Assembly: GCF_038561935.1 (NCBI RefSeq)
Contig: NZ_CP102770.1
Span: forward strand, 8,370,001-8,434,000
Origin: Myxococcus stipitatus
GTDB taxonomy: Bacteria; Myxococcota; Myxococcia; Myxococcales; Myxococcaceae
Direction: 5' to 3'
DNA length: 64,000 bases
The position numbers and the translations under genes were made by a program. Under the pieces are notes generated by a model. That model did no database searches and was not told the DNA's origin. It was given only the letters and a program-made list of their open reading frames with translations. Below, piece after piece: positions 54,449-62,556 of the stretch. Position 1 is the stretch's first letter. Each line of letters begins with the position of its first letter.

Positions 54449-55747
54449 GTGAACCTGCCCCGCTACTTCGTTCCCCATGCCTCCACGCCACCGGAGCGCA
54501 TCCACTCGGATGCCTCCTCGGTGGTGCACGTGGTGGACACCTTCCACCTGGACTCCCAGCACGTCCTCGAGCCCGAGTGGTGGGTGGGGCTCGACGCGCT
54601 GGGCGGGGTGCATGTCGTGCCGGCGAGCGAGCGGGGCCTCCTGCCCGCCTCCGCGCTCGCGCAGCTCACGCACCACGAGGTCGCCTCCGGACGGACGCCT
54701 CGGCGCATCGCCGCATCCGAGCTGTTCTTCTTCAGCGTGGAGCTCGTCGAGCACCCCGCGGACGCGGAGGGCTTCAACGACCCGGTGTATCTCTATGGGC
54801 GCCTGTCCGGCCCCTGGCCGAGCGCCTCGCCACAGCGCGTGCCGGGCCAGCTCACGGTGACACGCGGGGATGTGCTCGCGGGGCTGACGCAAGGCGCGGC
54901 GGACGCGTTCCACTACGTGCAGACGCCGGAGAGCTCCACCGCTCCGCGTGGCTACCACGCGCTGCTTCCAGGGGACCGGCCGGAGGTGCTCGCGGGAGGA
55001 CGCGGGCTCGTGCTCGCGTGGCCCTCGGTGCCGCCCGAGCTCCAGGTGGGCAACGCGTCCAATGGCCCCATGGTGGCGCGCATGCTCCATGACGTGCTGA
55101 CGCAGCTCCAGGAGGACGCGGGCGGCAACCAAGGCCCCGAGGCCCTGTTGCGGATGGAGCTGCCCGTGCCCAGCCGAGCCATGGCCATCGCCGAGCTGGA
55201 GCTGCGCGGCTACGAGGTGAAGGGCGACGTGGCCGTGCTCCGCCGCCAGCACCCGGGACTGCTCACGCGCATGGCGGAATGGCTGCGCGCGGAGAAAGTG
55301 CGCATTCCGCCGGAGGCCACCGCGCCCGAGTTCCTCGAGCTGGCGCGGCAAGCCCTGACCGCCCTGCCCGGCTGGCCCACGGAGACGGAGCGCGTGCTCC
55401 GCGCCTGTGTCCGCGCGGGAGGCGCGCCCCGACTCGCAACGCCTTCACCGCCACGCGCGACCAGCCCCGCGCCGCCTCGGCCGTTGCCTCCTCGCGCACC
55501 GCCGGCGGCGCCTCGACCGAGCGAGTGGATGGAGGACTTCCTCGGCGAGCATGCGGCGGCGAAGCCTCGAGCAGCGAAGCCTCGGCTCACCCGCGCCCTG
55601 CCCACGCCTCCGCCTCCCGCGAAGGCCGGCATGCCTTCGTGGATGGAGGACTTCTCCCGCCCCCCGCGTGAGGCCGCCGTCGCGCCGACGAAGCCCGCCC
55701 CCGCGCCCGCGAAGAAGCCCGACTGGATGTCTGACTTCGACGAGTGA
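54449..55747 (+). CDS. protein with three C-terminal WMxDF motifs, unknown function
   Basis: A 432-aa soluble protein starting at GTG. The first 320 residues form an unrecognised mixed fold with early strands (LFFFSVELVEH). After a Pro/Ala-rich linker the C-terminal 90 residues carry three copies of a short motif: EWMEDF, SWMEDF and DWMSDF, separated by Pro/Lys-rich spacers. The last is the C-terminus (DWMSDFDE). Repeated short aromatic-acidic motifs on a flexible tail usually recruit a partner. It stands 76 nt upstream of three VWA genes on the same strand. Confidence 0.65.
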   Translation: MNLPRYFVPHASTPPERIHSDASSVVHVVDTFHLDSQHVLEPEWWVGLDALGGVHVVPASERGLLPASALAQLTHHEVASGRTPRRIAASELFFFSVELVEHPADAEGFNDPVYLYGRLSGPWPSASPQRVPGQLTVTRGDVLAGLTQGAADAFHYVQTPESSTAPRGYHALLPGDRPEVLAGGRGLVLAWPSVPPELQVGNASNGPMVARMLHDVLTQLQEDAGGNQGPEALLRMELPVPSRAMAIAELELRGYEVKGDVAVLRRQHPGLLTRMAEWLRAEKVRIPPEATAPEFLELARQALTALPGWPTETERVLRACVRAGGAPRLATPSPPRATSPAPPRPLPPRAPPAAPRPSEWMEDFLGEHAAAKPRAAKPRLTRALPTPPPPAKAGMPSWMEDFSRPPREAAVAPTKPAPAPAKKPDWMSDFDE

Positions 55748-55823
55748 AGGCGCGTCGCCCTCGGGCCCAGGGCCTCGCGGGAAGGTGATACCGTCCCCGC
55801 TCCTGGCTGAGAGGGGGAACACC

Positions 55824-56768
55824 TTGGGTCACGAGAAACCGGTCGAGCCGTTTTCGGATCTCCACGTCGAGGAGGGGAAGGTCCGCGCGGTGCTGCTGCA
55901 TGACCCCACCGTCGAGGGGCTCGACGTCGCCATCTACCTGGACGCGTCGGCGAGCATGTCGGGCGAGTACCAGTATCAGCGCCCCCGGCGCTCGTTCCTG
56001 GAGTGGCTGCAAGGCGCGCCCTTGAAGGGACCCGCCGTCAACCAGGTCGAGCCGCAGGTGCAGTGGATGCTCGAGTACCTGGCCACCAAGGACCGCAACG
56101 GCATGCTGCGCGTCGCCTACTGGTCCTGCGGCCCCGACGCCAAGGACGTCGAGGTGATTGGCGAGCTCAAGGGCGTGGACGTCCAGCAGTACAAGTTCCC
56201 CGGCGCGAAGAGGCTCGGCGACGGCACGAACCAGACGCCCGCGCTGGAGGACTACGTGCGCTACCTGAAGTCCCAGGTCCCGCTGGGCGCCAGGCGTGGC
56301 TGCGCGGTCATCATCACCGACGGCAAGCTCCATGACGCCGAGGAGGTGGAGCGCTACTCCGCGGACATCGCCGACGGCATCGTCGCGGGCCGCCTGCCTC
56401 GGATGAACTTCGTGCTCGTCGGCGTGGGCGATGGCATCGACGAGGAGCAGCTCGAGCGCATCGCCCACATGGACTTCCCGGGCGTGGGCCACCTGTGGTG
56501 CCACCGCATCGCGCAAGAAATCACCCAGGTCGCGGAGCTGGTCGCGGTGCTCGTGGACGAGAACATGACGGTGGCCGCGGGCGGCACCATCACCGACGAC
56601 AAGGGCCGGGTGCTGAAGACGTACGAGGGCCGCCTGCCCGCCGTGCTCGAGTTCGACATCCCCGAAGGGACCACGAGCTTCACGCTGGAAGTGAATGGCC
56701 AGCGCTACACCCAGCCCTTGCCGGAAGACGACCACCACGACGACCACCACGACGAGGACGACCCCTGA
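55824..56768 (+). CDS. VWA-domain protein 1 of a tandem triplet
   Basis: A 314-aa VWA protein. The metal-ion-dependent adhesion site is complete: DASAS (Asp40), a Thr in DGTNQT, and Asp in IITDGKLHD. A conserved GVGHLWCHRI follows. The C-terminal tail is HH/DD-rich (DHHDDHHDEDDP). The start is a TTG at 55824 in the same position and context as the ATG of copy 2 (TTGGGTCACGAG versus ATGGGCCACGAG). By eye most residues match copy 2, so this is a recent tandem duplication. Confidence 0.8.
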   Translation: MGHEKPVEPFSDLHVEEGKVRAVLLHDPTVEGLDVAIYLDASASMSGEYQYQRPRRSFLEWLQGAPLKGPAVNQVEPQVQWMLEYLATKDRNGMLRVAYWSCGPDAKDVEVIGELKGVDVQQYKFPGAKRLGDGTNQTPALEDYVRYLKSQVPLGARRGCAVIITDGKLHDAEEVERYSADIADGIVAGRLPRMNFVLVGVGDGIDEEQLERIAHMDFPGVGHLWCHRIAQEITQVAELVAVLVDENMTVAAGGTITDDKGRVLKTYEGRLPAVLEFDIPEGTTSFTLEVNGQRYTQPLPEDDHHDDHHDEDDP

Positions 56769-56850
56769 TTCGACGTGCGGCGGGGGTGCGTCGAGCGCCT
56801 CTTGCCGCCGTGGGAAGGTGATACCGTCCCGCCACCTAGCAGGGGGAATC

Positions 56851-57786
56851 ATGGGCCACGAGAAACCGGTCGAGCCGTTTTCGGATCTGCACGTCGAAGA
56901 GGGGAAAGTCCGTGCGGTGCTGTTGCATGACCCGACCGTCGAGGGGCTGGACGTCGCCATCTACATGGACGCGTCCGGCAGCATGGAGGGGGAGTACAAG
57001 TACGAGCGCCCCAAGCGCTCCTTCCTGGAGTGGCTGCGCGGCGCGCCGCTGAAGGACCCCGCCAACCAGGTCGAGCCGCAGGTGCAGTGGATGCTCGAGT
57101 ACCTGGCCACCAAGGACCGCAACGGCATGCTGCGCGTCGCCTACTGGGCGGCCGGGCAGTCCGGCAAGGACGTAGAGGTGATTGGCGAGCTCAAGGGCGT
57201 GGACGTCCAGCAGTACAAGTTCCCCGGCGCGAAGAGGCTCGGCGGACACACGTTCCTGGCGCCCGCGCTGAAGGACTACGTCCAGTACCTGAAGAGCCAG
57301 GTGCCGAAGGGCGCGAAGCGCGGCTGCGCGGTCATCGTCACGGACGGACAGCTCCATGACGCGGAAGAGGTGGAGCGCTTCTCCGCGCAGGTGGCGAAGG
57401 ACATCGTCGCGGGCCGCCTGCCTCGGATGAACTTCGTGCTCGTCGGCGTGGGCGATGGCATCGACGAGGAGCAGCTCGAGCGCATCGCCCACATGGAGTT
57501 CCGGGGCGTGGGCCACCTGTGGTGCCACCGCATCGCGAAGGAGATCACCCAGGTCGCCGAGCTGGTCGCGGTGCTCGTGGACGAGAACATGACGGTGGCC
57601 GCGGGCGGCACCATCTACGACGACAAGGGCCAGGTGCTGAAGACGTACGAGGGCCGCCTGCCCGCCGTGCTCGAGTTCGACATCCCCGAGGGCGCGGAGA
57701 GCTTCACGCTGGAGGTGAATGGCCAGCGCTTCAAGCAGCCGCTGCCCGACGAGGACCACCACGACGAAGACGAGGACCACCACTGA
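56851..57786 (+). CDS. VWA-domain protein 2 of a tandem triplet
   Basis: A 311-aa VWA protein very like copy 1, with the site DASGS (Asp40) and IVTDGQLHD, the same GVGHLWCHRI block, and a tail rich in His, Asp and Glu. AGGGGG precedes the ATG. The stop overlaps the start of copy 3 (TGATG), so translation is coupled. Confidence 0.82.
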   Translation: MGHEKPVEPFSDLHVEEGKVRAVLLHDPTVEGLDVAIYMDASGSMEGEYKYERPKRSFLEWLRGAPLKDPANQVEPQVQWMLEYLATKDRNGMLRVAYWAAGQSGKDVEVIGELKGVDVQQYKFPGAKRLGGHTFLAPALKDYVQYLKSQVPKGAKRGCAVIVTDGQLHDAEEVERFSAQVAKDIVAGRLPRMNFVLVGVGDGIDEEQLERIAHMEFRGVGHLWCHRIAKEITQVAELVAVLVDENMTVAAGGTIYDDKGQVLKTYEGRLPAVLEFDIPEGAESFTLEVNGQRFKQPLPDEDHHDEDEDHH

Positions 57787-58760
57787 TGGCTGGCCACGAA
57801 GCGGTTGTCCGGCCGTTCTCGGACGTGCACCGGATGGGGAACAAGGTGGTGGCCACGCTGCTGCATGACCCCACCGTGGAGGGGCTGGACGTGGCCCTCT
57901 ACATGGATGGCTCCGCGAGCATGGAGGACGAGTACGGTCCTCGCGGGGTGCTGGCGAAGCTGGCGCCGGTGAAGAACCTGGTCGAGCCGCAGATGCGGTG
58001 GATGCTGGAGTACCTGGCCAGCAAGGACCGCGATGGACAGGTGCGCGTGGCGTACTGGGCCACGGGCGACGGCAGCCAGCTGGAGGAAGTGGGCCTGCTG
58101 TCGGCGGCGCAGGCCAAGGAGTTCCGCTTCCCGGGGCCGCGCTTCTACGGCAAGGCCACGGTGATGCTGCCGGTGCTCCGCGACTTCGTGGCGCACATGA
58201 AGCAGCAGGTGCAGCATGGGGCGCGGCGCGGGCTGGCGGTCATCATCACCGACTCGCAGCTCTCCGACGGCAACGACGTGCGGGCCTATGCCACGCAGGT
58301 GGCGAAGGAGATCGCCGCGGGCCGGCTGCCTCGGATGAGCTTCGTCTTCGTGGGCGTGGGCGACCAGGTGGACGAGGAGCAGATGGAGGAGGTCTCCCAC
58401 GAGACCTATCCCGGCGTGGGCCACCTGTGGTGCCACCGCATCGCCGACCGCATGGAGGAGATGGCGGAGCTGGTGGCGGTGCTCGTGGACGAGACGATGA
58501 CGGTGGCCGCGGGCGGCACCGTCTACGACGAGAAGGGACGGCCCCTGAAGTCGTACGAGGGCCGGCTCCCCGCGGTGCTCGAGTTCGACGTGCCCGCCGA
58601 GTGCAAGGCGTTCACCCTGGAGGTCGCGGGGCAGCGCTTCACCCAGCCCATCCCCGAGGAACACGAGGACGAGGACCACCACGAAGAGGAGGAAGCGCCG
58701 GAGCCCGTGAAGGCCCCGGAGCCCGCCTCCTCTCGCAAGCACGGCCGCCACCGCCACTAG
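57786..58760 (+). CDS. VWA-domain protein 3 of a tandem triplet
   Basis: A 324-aa VWA protein more diverged than copies 1 and 2. The site is DGSAS (Asp41) with IITDSQLSD and GVGHLWCHRI; the tail is longer and both acidic and basic (HEDEDHHEEEE, ending KHGRHRH). Its start overlaps copy 2 by one nt, and the ATPase begins 20 nt after its stop. VWA proteins with metal-binding tails next to a metal ATPase suggest metal handling or signalling at the membrane. Confidence 0.82.
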   Translation: MAGHEAVVRPFSDVHRMGNKVVATLLHDPTVEGLDVALYMDGSASMEDEYGPRGVLAKLAPVKNLVEPQMRWMLEYLASKDRDGQVRVAYWATGDGSQLEEVGLLSAAQAKEFRFPGPRFYGKATVMLPVLRDFVAHMKQQVQHGARRGLAVIITDSQLSDGNDVRAYATQVAKEIAAGRLPRMSFVFVGVGDQVDEEQMEEVSHETYPGVGHLWCHRIADRMEEMAELVAVLVDETMTVAAGGTVYDEKGRPLKSYEGRLPAVLEFDVPAECKAFTLEVAGQRFTQPIPEEHEDEDHHEEEEAPEPVKAPEPASSRKHGRHRH

Positions 58761-58780
58761 GTCTTCAGGAAGAACACGCC

Positions 58781-61528
58781 ATGTCCGAACAGAAGAATCG
58801 CAGCCCCCAGGACCCCCACGTCCACGGTCCAGAGTGCAAGCATGACCCCGGGCATGGCGACGGGCCGTCTCTCGCGGCGGGGAAGTCCACCGCCGCGAAG
58901 CCCCGGTTCAAGGACCTGAAGGTCGTCGGCACCAAGAGCGCGGACACCCACGTCCACGGCCCGGGGTGCAATCACGACCACGGACATGACCACGCCCACG
59001 CTCATGGCGATGGGCATGCACACGCGCATGGCGAGAGCTGTGACCACGACCACGGCGGTCACGGCCATCATCACGCGAAGCCGAAGCGTGTCCGTCCGCC
59101 CGGCTATCGCGCGGCCGAGGGCGGCGGCGTGGCCCTCCAGCTCGACCTGGAGGGTGCGCTCCCGGGCGAGACGGACGACCTGGGGAGGTTCCAGAAGCTG
59201 GAGGCCGCGCTCGAGGCCCAGCACGGCGTCATCGACGTCCACCTGCGCCGGGACCAGGGCTACCCGGAGATCTGCCTCCACTACAACCCGGGGCTGGTGA
59301 GCGCGGCCACGCTGCTCGCGACAGCGCAGCGCACGGGCGCGCAGGTGGCGAAGCGGTACAAGGGCCACACCTGGTTCGTGCGAGGGATGACCTCGGCGGA
59401 CTCGGCGACGGCCATCGAGCATGGGCTCGGCAAGCTGACGGGGGTGCTGTCCGCGAACGTGGCCTATGCCAGCGAGCGGCTCGTCGTCGAGTACGACAGC
59501 GAGGCGGTCTCCCTGAAGGACCTCGAGGCCCAGGCGAAGGCCCTGGGCTACACGCTGGAGGTCCCCAGCCACGGGCACGCGTGCTCGCACCATGCCCACG
59601 GCGGTGGCCTGGCGCCGCTGCTGGAGATGCCGCTGGTGGTCGCCGCGGGTGTGCTGCTCGTGGGCGGCTGGGCGCTGGAGCACTTCCTCCCCGCCCTCAC
59701 CTGGGCGCCCACCGCCGCGTGGGCGCTGTCCATCGTGAGCGGCGGGTTCTTCGCCATCCGGGGCTCGGTGAAGTCGCTGCTCCAGCTGCGCATCGACATC
59801 GAGACGATGATGGTCGTCGCGGCCCTGGGCGCCGCGGTGCTGGGCTCCTGGTTCGAGGGCGCCTTCCTCCTCTTCCTCTTCAGCGCGGGCCATGCGCTGG
59901 AGCACCGGGCGATGGACCGCGCGCGGCGCTCCATCGAGTCGCTGGGGGCGCTGCGTCCCGAAGTGGCGCGGGTGCGCCGAGGCGGCGAGCTGGTCGAGGT
60001 CCCCGTGGCGCAGGTGCTCCGAGGCGACCGCGTCGTCGTCCGTCCAGGCGACCGCGTCCCGCTCGACGGCATCATCCGCGAGGGCAAGAGCTCGCTGGAG
60101 CAGGCCGCCATCACCGGCGAGTCGATGCCCGTCCCCAAGCAGCCCGGGGATGAGGTGTTCTCCGGCACGGTGAACTGCGAGGCGCTCCTCGAGGTGGAGG
60201 TCACCCGGCTCTCCTCGGAGTCGGTGCTCGCGCGCGTGGTGGACATGGTGGCCGAGGCCGAGGCCCAGAAGGGCCCCAACCAGCGCTTCGCCCAGCGGCT
60301 GGAGCGGACCTTCGCGCCGCTGGTGATGATTGGCGCGGTCATCTTCCCCGTGGTGCTCGTGCTCCTGGGCACCCCCTTCAAGGAAGCGATTCTCCGCGCG
60401 GTGTCGCTGCTCGTGGCCGCGTCGCCCTGTGCGCTCGCCATCTCCACGCCGTCGGCCGTGCTGTCCGCCGTGGCCGCGGCGGCGCGCGGCGGCGTGCTCA
60501 TCAAGGGCGGCATCTACCTGGAGCTGCTCGGCAAGGTGAACGCCATCGCGTTCGACAAGACGGGCACGCTGACGGTGGGCAGGCCGAAGCTGCTCAGCAC
60601 CTCGCCCATGGACGGCGTGACGGAGGAGGAGCTGCTGGGCACGGCGGCCTCGGTGGAGGCGCTCTCCGCGCACCCCTTGGCCCACGCCATCGTGGAAGCG
60701 GCGGCCTCGCGAGGGCTCAAGCCCGCGGCTGGCACCGACATGGAGGCCATCCACGGCAAGGGCCTGCGCGCGAAGGTCGGCGACACGGTGGTCTCCGTGG
60801 GCAACCTCGCGCTCTTCGACGGCGAGAACGTCCCCGAGGACATCCGGGCGCGGGTCGACCGGCTGGAAGAAGCAGGACAGACGACGATGGTGGTGCGCGG
60901 CGGGGGCCGATACCTCGGCGTGCTCGGGGTGGCGGACACGGTGCGCTCGGGGGCGCGGCATGTCATCTCCACGCTCAAGCAGCAGGGGATTGCGCGCACG
61001 GTGATGCTGTCGGGCGACAACTCGCGCGTGGCGAAGTCCATCGCGGCGCAGGTGGGGCTGGACGAGGCTCGGGCGCCGCTGATGCCCGCCGACAAGGTGA
61101 CGGCGGTCCGGGAGATGGGGCGCTCGGGCTCGGTGGCGATGGTGGGCGACGGCGTCAACGACGCTCCGGCCCTGGCCGCCGCGGCGGTGGGCGTGGCCAT
61201 GGGCGGCGCGGGCTCGGACGCGGCGCTGGAGACGGCGGACGTGGTGCTGATGAGCGATGACCTGTCGCGGCTGCCCTTCGCGGTGAGCCTGGCGCGTCAG
61301 GCCACGGCGGTGATGAAGCAGAACCTGGTCATCGCGCTGGGCGTCAGCGGTGTGCTCATCGTCGCGACACTCCTGGGCCTCACGAAAATCAGCCACGCGG
61401 TGGTGCTGCACGAAGGCAGCACGCTGCTCGTGGTGGCCAACGGCCTACGGCTGCTCGCGCTCCGGCCCAAGGTCCTGGGCTCCACGCCGCTTCCCTCCAT
61501 GGAAATCTCCCCGGAGCCCCGCTCATGA
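58781..61528 (+). CDS. P1B-4-type heavy-metal P-type ATPase with His-rich N-terminus
   Basis: A 915-aa ATPase. The N-terminal 100 residues are very rich in His, Asp and Gly (HGHDHAHAHGDGHAHAH). Two HMA-like folds follow (about 115-180 and 195-260), but the metal CxxC is absent; the second reads GMTSADS. The P-type core has TGES, DKTGT (Asp592), HP in AHPLAHAI and GDGVNDAPAL. The membrane motif is SPC (548-550), and the last helix begins HEGST (His877). SPC and HEG[G/S]T mark the P1B-4 group, known to export Co, Zn or similar ions. The stop overlaps the next gene. Confidence 0.9.
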   Translation: MSEQKNRSPQDPHVHGPECKHDPGHGDGPSLAAGKSTAAKPRFKDLKVVGTKSADTHVHGPGCNHDHGHDHAHAHGDGHAHAHGESCDHDHGGHGHHHAKPKRVRPPGYRAAEGGGVALQLDLEGALPGETDDLGRFQKLEAALEAQHGVIDVHLRRDQGYPEICLHYNPGLVSAATLLATAQRTGAQVAKRYKGHTWFVRGMTSADSATAIEHGLGKLTGVLSANVAYASERLVVEYDSEAVSLKDLEAQAKALGYTLEVPSHGHACSHHAHGGGLAPLLEMPLVVAAGVLLVGGWALEHFLPALTWAPTAAWALSIVSGGFFAIRGSVKSLLQLRIDIETMMVVAALGAAVLGSWFEGAFLLFLFSAGHALEHRAMDRARRSIESLGALRPEVARVRRGGELVEVPVAQVLRGDRVVVRPGDRVPLDGIIREGKSSLEQAAITGESMPVPKQPGDEVFSGTVNCEALLEVEVTRLSSESVLARVVDMVAEAEAQKGPNQRFAQRLERTFAPLVMIGAVIFPVVLVLLGTPFKEAILRAVSLLVAASPCALAISTPSAVLSAVAAAARGGVLIKGGIYLELLGKVNAIAFDKTGTLTVGRPKLLSTSPMDGVTEEELLGTAASVEALSAHPLAHAIVEAAASRGLKPAAGTDMEAIHGKGLRAKVGDTVVSVGNLALFDGENVPEDIRARVDRLEEAGQTTMVVRGGGRYLGVLGVADTVRSGARHVISTLKQQGIARTVMLSGDNSRVAKSIAAQVGLDEARAPLMPADKVTAVREMGRSGSVAMVGDGVNDAPALAAAAVGVAMGGAGSDAALETADVVLMSDDLSRLPFAVSLARQATAVMKQNLVIALGVSGVLIVATLLGLTKISHAVVLHEGSTLLVVANGLRLLALRPKVLGSTPLPSMEISPEPRS

Positions 61529-62556
61529 CCTCTGACGCACGGAACACCGTGGACGCGGTCGACTCGCCGGAGGCGGAGGTCCTGAGAGGGCTTCGCACGC
61601 TCTGGGACCCCTACCGGCACGACGGCAAGACCTACAAGATCCTGGCCGTGCGGGACCTGTCTCGCGCGACGTGGATCTACCTGGATGGCATCGAGCGTGA
61701 GACGTACCTCGGAAACATCCCCGAGGAGTGCCTGACGGCCAAGGCAGAGGACTGCGCACCCGGCACCCGGTTCGAGCTCCTGGGCCTCCTCCCCGAGACC
61801 CAACGCAGCGGCGTCAGCGTCTATCGGTTCGACCTGACCGGCCCCCTGGGCCCCGACATCAAGGCCGAGCTCCTCGCCAAGCGCATCTACGTGGATGACC
61901 TGTCCAAGGACTCCGAGGTCATCACCCGGCGAAACGCCATCGGCCACTGCGTCTCCGCACGACGATGTGACCTCGGGTCCGTGGGCGAGCTCCTCGACAT
62001 CCTCCAGACCGCCGGCTCGCGCGGCGCGCGCTTCTTCTACAGCGTGCTCGGCGGGGACACTTCTGGCTGGGACATCGGCATCGTCACCCTCCTGGACTCG
62101 CAAGCCACCTACGCGACCTACCCCATCAACGCCCGCTTCAAGGACGTCGAAGAGCAGGGCCGAATCCAATCGCTGCTCCATGAGTTCGGGGCCGTCGAGT
62201 GTCGCTACGACGAGCACCACCACGCCGAGACGGACCTCCTCCTGGGCTTGCGCACGATTCCTCATGCTCCGGGGACCGACTCGCCATTCAAGGTCCTGGC
62301 CGTCCGCGACGTGTCGCGTGCCGACTACCTCTACCGCAACGCCGAGGACACCGTCCTGGAGCAGTACGCGAAGCCCACGCCCGCGCCCATCGACCCTGGC
62401 ACCTTGATGGAGCTCCTGGGGAACATCCCCGTGGGGATGCTTAGTCACACCAACAAGCAGGTCCGCTACTGGAGGAAGGGAGCACTCGCCCCCTTCATCG
62501 AGGCGGAGCTCGTCCGGCTCGGTGTCACGCCCGGCCTCCCAGGGCCTTCACGATAG
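61525..62556 (+). CDS. soluble protein with an internal repeat, unknown function
   Basis: A 343-aa protein without a signal peptide. Two segments match by eye: about 21-95 (LRGLRT, KTYKILAVRDLSRATWIY, then a GTRFELLGLLP end) and about 237-310 (LLGLRT, FKVLAVRDVSRADYLY, GTLMELLGNIP). So it is built from a duplicated unit with a linker of about 140 residues. The ATG overlaps the ATPase stop (ATGA), suggesting it belongs to that operon. No family was recognised. Confidence 0.65.
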   Translation: MTSDARNTVDAVDSPEAEVLRGLRTLWDPYRHDGKTYKILAVRDLSRATWIYLDGIERETYLGNIPEECLTAKAEDCAPGTRFELLGLLPETQRSGVSVYRFDLTGPLGPDIKAELLAKRIYVDDLSKDSEVITRRNAIGHCVSARRCDLGSVGELLDILQTAGSRGARFFYSVLGGDTSGWDIGIVTLLDSQATYATYPINARFKDVEEQGRIQSLLHEFGAVECRYDEHHHAETDLLLGLRTIPHAPGTDSPFKVLAVRDVSRADYLYRNAEDTVLEQYAKPTPAPIDPGTLMELLGNIPVGMLSHTNKQVRYWRKGALAPFIEAELVRLGVTPGLPGPSR

